Positions 25,076 through 33,754 of a stretch of 64,000 nucleotides of DNA are shown here, one piece after another. Position 1 is the first letter of the stretch, and each line of letters begins with the position of its first letter. The position numbers and the translations under genes were made by a program. This stretch comes from Paenibacillus gorillae (GTDB lineage Bacteria > Bacillota > Bacilli > Paenibacillales > Paenibacillaceae). Below the pieces are notes generated by a model. That model was not told where the DNA came from, did not search any database, and saw only the letters and a list, made by a program, of their open reading frames with translations. Where the stretch lies: contig NZ_CBVJ010000093.1 of assembly GCF_000513275.1 (NCBI RefSeq), forward strand, positions 86,001 to 150,000. The letters run 5' to 3'.

Positions 25076-25759
25076 TTATTCCTGCGGATGAAGAGCGTGC
25101 ACGGCATAAAGCGCCGCTTGCGTACGGTCGGACAGACGCAATTTCCCCAGTATATTGCTTACATGCGTCTTCACCGTTTTCTCAGCGACAACCAGTGTAT
25201 GCGCAATTTCTTTGTTGCTGAGCCCTTTCGTGAGCAGCTGCAGCACCTCCTGCTCCCGCGGCGTTAACGCCTCAATCGCCTCCGCTCCTGTCTGCGCCGG
25301 CATAATAGAGACTCCGCTGCTCATTGGCTGCGCGGTCTGCGGCTGCAATTGATGAAGCAAGGCTGCCGATATATCGGGATGCAGCTGAATATTACCCATA
25401 TAAGCGCTGCGGATCGCCTCTGCCAGCTGCTCGGGCTCCACATCCTTCAGCATATAGCCGATGGCTCCCGTCTGGAGTGCAGGCAGGATGTGACCCCGGT
25501 CGGAGAAGCTCGTCAAGACAAGCACTTTAATATGAGGGTGCTGCTCCGCAATTTGCGCGCTTGCCTCGATACCATCCATAACGGGCATGTTCAAGTCCAT
25601 CAGTACGATATCCGGCTGCAGCTCTCCCGCTTTTTCGACCGCTTCCTTGCCGTTCTGCGCCTCTCCAACCAATTCAAAGTCAGGCTGCATGCTTAGAAAA
25701 AAGGAAATGCCTTTCAGCACAATTTGATGGTCGTCGACCAGCAATATTTTTATTTTCAC
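25076..25759 (-). CDS. NarL/LuxR family response regulator
   Basis: 227 residues from a GTG overlapping the kinase stop as GTGA. Receiver domain 1-120 with DD at 9-10, phospho-acceptor D55 (VLMDLNMPVMDG) and the VLTSF/K switch residues; C-terminal LuxR HTH (about 165-225: LTPREQEVLQLLTKGLSNKE, then TVKTHVSNILGKLRLSDRTQ). Between them is a Gln/Ala/Met linker of about 30 residues. Partner of the upstream GAF histidine kinase. Confidence 0.94.
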   Translation of the reverse strand: MKIKILLVDDHQIVLKGISFFLSMQPDFELVGEAQNGKEAVEKAGELQPDIVLMDLNMPVMDGIEASAQIAEQHPHIKVLVLTSFSDRGHILPALQTGAIGYMLKDVEPEQLAEAIRSAYMGNIQLHPDISAALLHQLQPQTAQPMSSGVSIMPAQTGAEAIEALTPREQEVLQLLTKGLSNKEIAHTLVVAEKTVKTHVSNILGKLRLSDRTQAALYAVHALHPQE

Positions 25760-27426
25760 ACTAAACCCTCATTCTCGCTGCATATTTCTTCTGCTGCCGT
25801 AATTGGAATTTCAGCTTTCACGATCGTCGGTTTTCCTTTGCCGCTTTGAATCGTCAGTTGGCCGTTGAGCGACTCCGCACGTTCCCTCATCGACATCATG
25901 CCCATCGTCAGGTCCGACTTTTTGCGTTCCATCGAAAAACCGCGGCCTTTATCCATAATTTCCAGACTTGCCGACAGATCTGTTTTTACAAGACGAACAT
26001 AAGCTTCGGATGTTCCAGCATGCTTCCTTACATTGTTAAGCGCTTCTTGGCCGATTCGCCACAACGCTTCTTCGACGGCCCGCGGAAGCTCCTTCACCCC
26101 GTCGACCTGAGCATATATATCAAGGTTCATTCCTTGCCCGTACTGCTTCAAGGCAGGAAGCAATCCGTTCTCAAGACCCGGGGGATGAAGCTGCCAGATC
26201 AAACCGCGCATTTCCTTCAGTGCCTCCTGAGCCAATTGCTGAATTTCCTGCAGTGATTCCTTCACGACAGGCGCTCCGCCTGAGCCGGACAGCACCGTCT
26301 CTGCTCCCTTCGCCAGGAAGGAGAGAGAAAATACTTTCTGAATGACAGAGTCATGCAAATCCCGCGCCATCCGGTTCCGCTCCTCCATACGAGCCAACTC
26401 ACGTCGCTGCTCGTAGACACGCAGATTTTCCATGCTCAGGGTGAAATGATCGCCAAGCGAATACATGAAGTCCTCATGCAGCTCATCAAATTGCTTGCTG
26501 CTTGGACTGCTGACAAACAGTACGCCGATCGTCCGGTTGCGAATCCGCAGCGGAATAGCTGCTGCTGAGACATAAGGCGGAATGCCGATAGCCGCCAGCG
26601 AATGACAGGATTCCAATGCACCATTGGATTCGATGACGAGCCGGTTTTCGTGAAAGGCGGTACTAACCGGTCCTGCCTTATGGAGCTCTAGCGAGCGCCA
26701 ATCCTTGTTTACCCGGCCATTCGTATAATGAGCCCGTAACGAAAGATCCCTTTCATAGACAAAGAAGGAGACATGCGGCCAATTGAAAGCTTCTCCGATT
26801 AGCTTAACCGCTTGAAGCGGCAGCTGATCGCCATTCTGAATCGCATTCAGCGTCTGAATCACATCGCCAAGCTTCGCGTACAGCATTGCATTTTTCTCCT
26901 GTGCCTGATATAAGCGTATCCGCTTGATCGCGGTTCCGATCTGGAACGCGACCGCTTGGAGCAGCGCGAGCTCCTCTTCATTGAAATGATCTTTGCCCGC
27001 CTGGGCAACATTAAGCAGGCCGAACCGGTCTTTGCCTGCCGTCAGCGGCACTGTCGCATGATGTGAAATGCCCTCTGTGCTTCCGATTTGATGGGCGACT
27101 GCATAATTAATCCGCCGGCATTCAATAATGTTAACCGCTTGATGCAGCTGGCGCTCGCGGTAGCGCTCTACACACCAGCAATCCTCGCCGCACATTAGCG
27201 CGTAGTTGCCGACGGTCAGCGCCTCCGGCAAATTATGCGAGGCTGCACACTCATTACCGGGTGTATCATCGTCAAGCAGAAAAATCCAGCCCGTCGAAAA
27301 GCCGGTTACATCCAGCAGCTTAACGAGCACATCATTAAGGATGAGATCCATCTCATTCGACGTATTGAGCATTTCTGCAATTTCCTTCAGCGCCATGAGC
27401 TCATTCGAGCGAATTTCCCGGGACAT
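25756..27426 (-). CDS. GAF-GAF sensor histidine kinase (cytoplasmic, HisKA_3 type)
   Basis: 556 residues, no membrane helices. GAF 1 (about 20-170), GAF 2 (about 185-335), HisKA_3 with RDLHDSV (phospho-His 358), and an HATPase domain (about 460-540) with NNVRKHAG and DKGRGF. GAF 1 contains a cysteine cluster: C60, C79, C83, C85, C103 (spacing C-x3-C-x-C, then C 18 later). Staphylococcal AirS has a GAF-bound iron-sulfur cluster for oxygen/redox sensing; the same kind of chemistry is inferred here. Overlaps its response regulator by 4 bases. AAGGAG precedes the ATG. Confidence 0.92.
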   Translation of the reverse strand: MSREIRSNELMALKEIAEMLNTSNEMDLILNDVLVKLLDVTGFSTGWIFLLDDDTPGNECAASHNLPEALTVGNYALMCGEDCWCVERYRERQLHQAVNIIECRRINYAVAHQIGSTEGISHHATVPLTAGKDRFGLLNVAQAGKDHFNEEELALLQAVAFQIGTAIKRIRLYQAQEKNAMLYAKLGDVIQTLNAIQNGDQLPLQAVKLIGEAFNWPHVSFFVYERDLSLRAHYTNGRVNKDWRSLELHKAGPVSTAFHENRLVIESNGALESCHSLAAIGIPPYVSAAAIPLRIRNRTIGVLFVSSPSSKQFDELHEDFMYSLGDHFTLSMENLRVYEQRRELARMEERNRMARDLHDSVIQKVFSLSFLAKGAETVLSGSGGAPVVKESLQEIQQLAQEALKEMRGLIWQLHPPGLENGLLPALKQYGQGMNLDIYAQVDGVKELPRAVEEALWRIGQEALNNVRKHAGTSEAYVRLVKTDLSASLEIMDKGRGFSMERKKSDLTMGMMSMRERAESLNGQLTIQSGKGKPTIVKAEIPITAAEEICSENEGLV

Positions 27427-27489
27427 CCCATCGACTCCTTTTCTATACCGATCTGACTATTCGTTCCCCATTATACACCGCCTGTACAA

Positions 27490-27539
27490 AAGAGGAAAAC
27501 AAGGCTGAGATTTCCCGGTTAACCGGGAATCTCAGCCTT
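27490..27539 (-). terminator. Terminator of the opp-like operon
   Basis: AAGGCTGAGA...CCCGGTT pairs with AACCGGG...TCTCAGCCTT (27501-27539, one bulge), followed on the minus strand by TTGTTTTCCTCTTTT. It closes the long metY-opp run. Confidence 0.85.
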
Positions 27540-27554
27540 GTTGGCTCCGTCTAT

Positions 27555-28533
27555 TCAAGCAAGGGAATGCAAATGGCAGCGAACCCAGTGGCCGGGCTCC
27601 CGTTCGGCCAGACTCGGCTGCTCGGCCGCGCATCGCTCATGCGCATGCCGACATCTCGTTCGAAATGTGCAGCCGCTCAGCCGCTCAGAGGCGCTAGGGA
27701 GTTCCCCCTGCAGTACAATCCGTTCCCGCTTAGTCTGTCTGTTCTCCGTCGGAATCGCTGATACGAGCGCTTGCGCATAGGGATGCAGCGGCCGCTCATA
27801 CAATTGCTGAACGCCGGCAAGCTCGACAATTTGGCCCAAATACATGACCGCAACCCGGTCGCTCATATAATGAACGACGTTAAGATCATGCGAAATGAAT
27901 AAATAAGTTAATGAAAGCTCCTGCTGCAGCTCTTTCAGCAAATTCAATATTTGCGCCTGCACCGATACGTCAAGCGCCGATACCGGCTCATCCAGCACGA
28001 TGAACTCCGGGTTAAGCATCAGCGCCCGGGCAATGCCAACCCGCTGTCTTTGTCCGCCGCTAAGCTGATGCGGAAAGCTATCGGCATGCCAGTCATCTAA
28101 ACCGATTTTTCGCAGCATCTCTTTAACCAGATGTTTTCTTCCCTTGCTGCCGTCACCCAGACGATTAATAATAAGCGGCTGCTCTAGAATTGTTCCAATC
28201 GTATGACTCGGGTTCAGCGAGGTATACGGATCTTGAAACACATATTGTATTTGCTGACGAAGCCGTTTCGCTTCCTTAAGCCGCCCCTCTAGTGACTGGC
28301 CTTTAAAATGCAGATTGCCGCCGCTTGGCTCCAGCAGTCTGGCGGCGATCTGACCAACCGTCGATTTGCCGCAGCCGCTTTCGCCGACAAGCCCCAGCGT
28401 TTCCCCCCGGCTTAATCGCCAGCGATACGCCGTCTACGGCGCGAACCGTATGCTTGCGGCGCAAAACGCTGCTTCCATATTGCTTGCGAATATCGATTAA
28501 TTCCATAATCGGCGGCTCAGCTGACGATGGCAT
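27555..28533 (-). pseudogene. Peptide ABC transporter ATPase (OppF/AppF type), frameshifted
   Basis: The reading frame is broken by one extra C in the run 28403-28408. The first part starts at 28533 (8 nt after GGAGG) and ends in garbage after AVDGVSLAIKPG; restoring five C gives [18 protein letters not shown] (Walker A) and then QYVFQDPYTSLNPSHTIGTI, LSGGQRQRVGIARALML and EFIVLDEPVSALDVS, about 325 residues in total, the normal OppF length. It overlaps oppD by 17 nt. It supplies the second nucleotide-binding subunit of the importer. A sequencing error is more likely than a true defect. Confidence 0.88.
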
Positions 28534-29521
28534 CGGCTTGCCCTCCTCTTTCGGCCAGCAGCCAGCATCTTGCCGCATGACCTGGAGATGCTCCGAACAA
28601 TGGCGGCGCCTCTGTGTAACAATGCTTCACAGCCATTCCGCAGCGGGGCGCGAAACGGCATCCCAAGCTTTGCCTCTCCGCCAGCCCCGGCACGGTGCCG
28701 GGAATCGAAAACAGCTTCTCCTGCTTCTTGGACGGCGCAGGGATTGACTGCAGCAGGCCAATCGTATACGGATGACGCGGCTCCTCGAAGATGGCATCGA
28801 CCGGTCCCTCTTCTATGATCTGTCCAGCATACATGACGGCGATACGATCACACATATCCGCAATGACGCCCAGATCATGCGAGATGAGCATAATAGCCGT
28901 ATCGTTCTCATCTCGAATCTGCCGCATCAGATCAAGAATTTGCGCCTGAATGGTAACATCCAGCGCCGTTGTCGGTTCATCGGCAATAAGCAAGCCAGGA
29001 TTGCAGCTGATTGCAATTGCAATCATAATCCGCTGCCGCATGCCGCCAGACAGCTGATAGGGGTATTCCTTCAGCAGCGCTTCCGGGCGGGCCAAGCCAA
29101 CTTTGCGAAATAGCGCAATAGCCCTTTCCTTTGCCTCCGCACGAGAGCAGCCGGCATGCAGCCGGAACATCTCAGTGACTTGCGCCCCCACGGTCAAGCC
29201 GTTATTGAGCGAGCTCATCGGGTCCTGGAACACCATCGCAATCTCGCTTCCCCGGTAACGCCTTATGTCACGAGGCTTCAGGTCATGAAGCGGATACTCT
29301 TCCTTGTACCATATCTCACCGCCTGTAATACGCATCGCATTCGGCTGCAGGCCGAGGATGGACAGTGAGAGCACACTTTTGCCGCAGCCGGATTCGCCAA
29401 CGATGCCAACGGTTTCTCCTTTTCCGACCGAAAGCGATAGACCGTCCAGAACAGCCACGCTTTCCTTGCGTGTACGCTGCAGCTCCAGACGCAGCTCCCG
29501 AATATCGAGCAGCGGATTCAT
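28517..29521 (-). CDS. Peptide ABC transporter ATPase (OppD/DppD type)
   Basis: 334 residues. Walker A GESGCGKS (about 39-46), Q-loop [15 protein letters not shown] signature [14 protein letters not shown], Walker [16 protein letters not shown]-loop LISHDLGV; the C-terminal oligopeptide-transporter extension carries [19 protein letters not shown] with cysteines typical of the OppD/DppD Fe-S-like motif. A perfect Shine-Dalgarno GGGAGGTGA precedes the ATG. Third-to-last in the operon run, after the two permease genes. Confidence 0.94.
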   Translation of the reverse strand: MNPLLDIRELRLELQRTRKESVAVLDGLSLSVGKGETVGIVGESGCGKSVLSLSILGLQPNAMRITGGEIWYKEEYPLHDLKPRDIRRYRGSEIAMVFQDPMSSLNNGLTVGAQVTEMFRLHAGCSRAEAKERAIALFRKVGLARPEALLKEYPYQLSGGMRQRIMIAIAISCNPGLLIADEPTTALDVTIQAQILDLMRQIRDENDTAIMLISHDLGVIADMCDRIAVMYAGQIIEEGPVDAIFEEPRHPYTIGLLQSIPAPSKKQEKLFSIPGTVPGLAERQSLGCRFAPRCGMAVKHCYTEAPPLFGASPGHAARCWLLAERGGQADAIVS

Positions 29522-29543
29522 AACGTCACCTCCCTCTTCACGG

Positions 29544-30353
29544 TCATTGCCGGGTATCCCTTAAATCGCGAATACCGTCGCTTAACAGATTAAAGCCAAG
29601 CACTGTCACCATAATAAATAGGCCCGGTGCCAGCGTAAACCACGGTGCTTTGCGGATAAAGCTTTGCGCTTCGTTCAGCATGCGCCCCCAGCTGGGATCG
29701 GGCGGCTGTACGCCGAGGCCCAAATAGCTGAGCGCAGCTTCAATTAGAATAGCAGCCGAGAAGCTGAGCGCCGCCGTCGTCAGTATCGGCGAAATCATAT
29801 TCGGCAATATTTGTTTGAAGATAAGATGCAGGTGGCCGGCTCCCAGCCCCTTGGCTGCCTTCACATACTCCGCTTCCTTCTGCTGGAGCACGCCGCTTCG
29901 TACGACGCGGGCAAACGACGGGATCGATAAGACACCAATTGCCAGTATCGTTTGCGACATGCTTGGCTTAAAGATGGAAACAAGCAGCAGCGCCAGCAAG
30001 ATGCCGGGAAAAGCCAGCAACCCGTCGATACCGCGCATGAGCAGCTCATCCAGCCATTTGCCGGTATAGCCCGCTGCCGTCCCGATAATGAAGCCGAATA
30101 CCAGCCCGATTACCGCCGACAGCAAACCGACCAGAAATGCAGTCTGTGCCCCTACCATAATCCGGCTGAGCACATCACGGCCGAAATTGTCGGTGCCAAG
30201 CCAATGTTTGGCGCTGGGCGCCTGCAGCCGTTCGGCAATATTCATTTCATTGGCATCGTACGGCGTATAAAACAAACTGGTCAGCATAACGGCCAGCAGC
30301 AGCGCGACGAAGGCTATGCCGAGCAGCAGGCTGAAGCTTGCTTTTTTGTTCAT
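29544..30353 (-). CDS. Peptide ABC transporter permease (OppC/DppC type)
   Basis: 269 residues. An N-terminal helix (about 8-28) is followed by the short extracytoplasmic loop with APSAKHWLGTDNFGRDVLSR, the DppC hallmark, and five further helices. The EAA motif region reads EYVKAAKGLGAGHLHLIFKQ. Spaced 10 nt from the OppB gene upstream and 22 nt from OppD downstream, so co-expressed with the importer. Confidence 0.94.
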   Translation of the reverse strand: MNKKASFSLLLGIAFVALLLAVMLTSLFYTPYDANEMNIAERLQAPSAKHWLGTDNFGRDVLSRIMVGAQTAFLVGLLSAVIGLVFGFIIGTAAGYTGKWLDELLMRGIDGLLAFPGILLALLLVSIFKPSMSQTILAIGVLSIPSFARVVRSGVLQQKEAEYVKAAKGLGAGHLHLIFKQILPNMISPILTTAALSFSAAILIEAALSYLGLGVQPPDPSWGRMLNEAQSFIRKAPWFTLAPGLFIMVTVLGFNLLSDGIRDLRDTRQ

Positions 30354-30363
30354 GGCAAAGCCC

Positions 30364-31305
30364 CTATTTCATTCTGATTTTTGGATCAAGTATCCGGTAT
30401 GACAGATCGACGACAAAGTTAACAGCCACAACGATGAAAGCGATAAGAAGAATCATCCCCTGTACCAGCGGATAGTCGCGATTGCCAATCGCCGTAATGA
30501 GCAGACTGCCGAACCCCGGTAGCGTGAATACCTGCTCCACGACGAGACTGCCAGCCAGCAGCTCGCCAAAGTTAATGCCGACCACAGTAATAACGGGGAG
30601 CAGGGCGTTGCGCAGCACATGCCGGAAAAGTACAGAATGATCCTTCAATCCTTTGCTTCGTGCCGTTCTCACATAATCCAGATTCAATTGCTCCAGCAGT
30701 GTCGTGCGCAAATAACGGACGACGATTGCAATCTGCGGCACCGCAAGCGCAATGGCTGGCAGCAGCAGCGACTTTAAGGCCAAATATGGATTCTCCGACC
30801 ATGGCACATAAGTGCTGACCGAAAACCAGCGAAGCACAAGGCCAAATACGAGTATGAGCGCAATCCCCATCCAGAAGGAAGGAATCGCAAGGCCAAGCTG
30901 CGTGCCGATAGAGATCATCATATCCGCTGCCTTCCCCTTCGAACGCGCTGCGGCAATGCCCAGCGGCACGGCAACAGCAATTGTAATTGTCAGAGCGAGC
31001 AACGCCAAGCTGATCGTGACGGGAAACCGGTCCCCAATCAGCTTCAGCACCGGTTCGGAGAAACGGAGCGATTGCCCGAAATCAAGCGCTGCCGCTCCCC
31101 TCAGCCAATCGATAAATTGCTCCGGAAGCGGCCGGTTAATGCCGAGCTTCGCCTCCAGCAGCGCAATTTGCTCATCGGATGCTTCCGTGCCCAATATCGT
31201 AAGCGCAGGGTTGCCCGGTATGATCCGAAAAGCCGCAAAGGTTAGCGTCACGACAAAAAACACCGTCAACAGAAGCGTTAGCAGCCTCCGCACAAAGTAA
31301 TTCAT
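30364..31305 (-). CDS. Peptide ABC transporter permease (OppB/DppB type)
   Basis: 313 residues, six membrane helices. N-terminal MNYFVRRLLTLLLTVFFVVT and IPGNPA... are typical of DppB proteins; the EAA loop reads LDYVRTARSKGLKDHSVLFR. Pairs with the OppC-like subunit in the membrane. 12 nt downstream of the binding-protein gene. Confidence 0.94.
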   Translation of the reverse strand: MNYFVRRLLTLLLTVFFVVTLTFAAFRIIPGNPALTILGTEASDEQIALLEAKLGINRPLPEQFIDWLRGAAALDFGQSLRFSEPVLKLIGDRFPVTISLALLALTITIAVAVPLGIAAARSKGKAADMMISIGTQLGLAIPSFWMGIALILVFGLVLRWFSVSTYVPWSENPYLALKSLLLPAIALAVPQIAIVVRYLRTTLLEQLNLDYVRTARSKGLKDHSVLFRHVLRNALLPVITVVGINFGELLAGSLVVEQVFTLPGFGSLLITAIGNRDYPLVQGMILLIAFIVVAVNFVVDLSYRILDPKIRMK

Positions 31306-31317
31306 CCTCGCTTCCCT

Positions 31318-32925
31318 TTAATTCGTAAAGTAAACGGTCGACAGGTCCTGTACATAGAGCGGATATTGCTTATAGCCGGCCAGCTTTTTATTAATCGCGA
31401 CATTCAGATTCGGGTCCATAATGTATACAGCCGCCGCATCCTGAGCCAGTATCGTTTGCGCTTTTTTGTACAGTGCTACGCGCTTAGCATCATCGACCTC
31501 GGCAACCGCCGACTGCAGCGTGCTGTCGAACTCCGTGCTTTTATAATTGAAAAAGTTGTTTGGCGAGTCGGATAAATATTTATTCAAAATCTGATATGGA
31601 TCAAGCTTGCCGTCCAAGCCGATAATGGTCAGGTCATAATCTCTTCCTTTATAAATGCGTTCCAGCCACACGGCCCATTCGACCGGCTCGATTTTCACCT
31701 TAACGCCGATTTTCCCCAGCTGCTGTGCAATAACTTGAGCGGTGTCGACGTGGAACTGATAATTGGAAGGAACGGATAATGTCGTCTCAAAGCCATCCTT
31801 GAATCCCGCTTCGGCAAGCAGACTCTTCGCCTTCTCGATGTCCGTTGCATACGTATCCTCCAGTCCCTCCTGATAGTACTTCGCTAGTACAGGACTTAGA
31901 TTGGACCCAAGCTTCGTTCCTTTGCCCAGCGCAACCCCGGCAATAATCTCATCGACATTAACGGCATAATTGATCGCCTGGCGGACTTTAATATCGTTGA
32001 ATGGCTTCCGGTCAATATTGAAGGTTACGAGCTGCACCAGATTTTGCGGCGCGCTTACCGCCTGGAAATCATCGCCGAGCTCCTCCAGCTTCTCTGTACC
32101 GATTCGCGGATAGATGTCCACCTCTCCAGATTTCAAAGCGAGCAGCGACGCTTCCGGGTCGGTAATGATGCGGAATTCAACCTTGTCGAGTACGGGAACG
32201 CCCTTTACGTAGTAATCCGCGAATTTCTCCACACTAATCCGTTGACCCGGCAAATACTCCTTGAATTTGAACGGCCCGGTACCAATCGGGTTCTTATTGC
32301 TGTCCTCATAGCCATTAGGAATAACAGCTGCCGTAAGGGAGGTCAGGAACGAGGTATTGTTTTCCTTTAACTTAATAATTACGGTCGAGGCATCAGGTGC
32401 TTCGATGGACTCCACGCTGTTGAATGCAGGAGATAGAGGCTTGCCCGTCGCGGTTCCTGCCAGACGGTCATATGAGAACTTCACATCTTCTGCTGTCACT
32501 GCATTGCCGTTATGAAACTTCACGCCGGAGCGCAGCTTGAACGTATAAACACGTCCGTCCGGCGACACCTCGTACGATTCTGCGATTGCCGGATACAGCT
32601 CGCCTTTTTCATTAGGCTTGAGCAGTCCTTCAAACACATTGAATAATACTTCCTGCGTACCCGCCGCTACAGCCAGATGAGGGTCGAGATAGTCCAAATC
32701 CTGCGGAATCGATACGACGACGCTGCCGCCCTCAACTTTACCGCCCTCCGCTTTGTTCTCCTCCTGTTTCGGCTCCGCAGTTGCACTCGGAGCCGCTGTC
32801 TCTTTCCCGCTGCTGTTATTCTTATTGCCGTTTCCGCCGCTGTTGCTGCTGCCGCATGCGGCCGTTACGAGCGAAAGCAATACAATGATAGTTACCAATA
32901 AATAATGACGTTTGTTGTTCAACAT
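31318..32925 (-). CDS. Peptide-type ABC transporter substrate-binding lipoprotein
   Basis: 535 residues. Lipobox LVTAAC (Cys about 24) followed by a Ser/Asn/Gly linker, then the SBP_bac_5 fold (about 65-530: LDYLDPHLAVAAGTQEVLFNV, VYTFKLRSGVKFHNGNAVTA, NPIGTGPFKFKEYLPGQRIS). GAAGGGG precedes the ATG. Family members bind di-/oligopeptides, nickel, opines or glutathione. The ligand cannot be told; the neighbours (sulfhydrylase, CocE hydrolase) suggest an amino-acid derivative. Confidence 0.94.
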   Translation of the reverse strand: MLNNKRHYLLVTIIVLLSLVTAACGSSNSGGNGNKNNSSGKETAAPSATAEPKQEENKAEGGKVEGGSVVVSIPQDLDYLDPHLAVAAGTQEVLFNVFEGLLKPNEKGELYPAIAESYEVSPDGRVYTFKLRSGVKFHNGNAVTAEDVKFSYDRLAGTATGKPLSPAFNSVESIEAPDASTVIIKLKENNTSFLTSLTAAVIPNGYEDSNKNPIGTGPFKFKEYLPGQRISVEKFADYYVKGVPVLDKVEFRIITDPEASLLALKSGEVDIYPRIGTEKLEELGDDFQAVSAPQNLVQLVTFNIDRKPFNDIKVRQAINYAVNVDEIIAGVALGKGTKLGSNLSPVLAKYYQEGLEDTYATDIEKAKSLLAEAGFKDGFETTLSVPSNYQFHVDTAQVIAQQLGKIGVKVKIEPVEWAVWLERIYKGRDYDLTIIGLDGKLDPYQILNKYLSDSPNNFFNYKSTEFDSTLQSAVAEVDDAKRVALYKKAQTILAQDAAAVYIMDPNLNVAINKKLAGYKQYPLYVQDLSTVYFTN

Positions 32926-32955
32926 GTTTCTATCCCCTTCAATAATAGGTTTGAA

Positions 32956-33714
32956 TTAAGTTTCGAAGTGAAGACTGCTGATTGTACGACTGGTAACCGC
33001 ACTCTCTCCCTGCTGCCGAAGCAGTCGAAGCAATGCAGGAAGCTCCTGAATAGACGAAATAAGCCGGTCATATTGCAGTTCCTCGACTCCCAGTCTCCCG
33101 AACCGGTTAATTAAGTAACAGTCCATTCCTGCCTTTGCACTGCCCACCACATCGTCATAATAATTGTCGCCGACGTAGACGCATTGCTCCGGACTGACAC
33201 CTGCCCTCTCCATGGCAAACGTAAAAATTCGTTCATCCGGCTTCTCCAGCTCCACCTCGGAGGAGACGATGAGTTCATCGAAATAATGGATGAGCCCATT
33301 GGCTTCCAGAACGCTTTTGCAGCCCGCATCCCAATTGCTGATTAGGCCGATGCCATACCCCTGATTCTTCAATGCATCGAATACGTTCCGGACGAATGGA
33401 AACGCACGCCATGTCAGCTCGTCTTCCTCCTTCTGCAGCTCATGCAGTCTTGCAGCCTGTGTATGAAGATCGAACCGGACTTGGAGCGTATAGTTCAACA
33501 CGCCAATATACCAGGGGTAAAAGGTATGCAGCCCCCTGCCCAGCGCTCCCGGATATTGCCGCATGAACAGCTTGTCGGTTACATGATAGGCTGCTTCTAT
33601 CTCTTCCAGTGATTTATTAATTCCCTCTTCCAATAGAAACTGCTGATAGAGCGGCTCCCGATTCTGATAGACGAGCGTATAGCCTAAGTCGAACCAAATA
33701 AACGTTTTCTGCAT
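32956..33714 (-). CDS. HAD family hydrolase
   Basis: 252 residues. Motif I WFDLGYTLV: the nucleophile Asp is present but the usual second Asp (acid/base) is Gly, so DxG not DxD. Motif II LISNWDAG, motif III Lys in EKPDER, motif IV YVGDNYYDDVVGS complete the HAD site, with an alpha-helical cap (about 20-95). Phosphatase or dehalogenase-like chemistry is possible. AGGAGG precedes the ATG. 30 nt before the binding-protein gene, so probably part of the same operon. Confidence 0.88.
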   Translation of the reverse strand: MQKTFIWFDLGYTLVYQNREPLYQQFLLEEGINKSLEEIEAAYHVTDKLFMRQYPGALGRGLHTFYPWYIGVLNYTLQVRFDLHTQAARLHELQKEEDELTWRAFPFVRNVFDALKNQGYGIGLISNWDAGCKSVLEANGLIHYFDELIVSSEVELEKPDERIFTFAMERAGVSPEQCVYVGDNYYDDVVGSAKAGMDCYLINRFGRLGVEELQYDRLISSIQELPALLRLLRQQGESAVTSRTISSLHFET

Positions 33715-33754
33715 GTTTGCCTCCTGCTGCTCTTACTATTGCCCCATTTACTTG

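Noticed and set aside
27555-28241. Separate short ATPase gene starting at 28241
   Set aside because: The GTG there is an internal valine of QYVFQDP; it is the downstream part of a frameshifted oppF.
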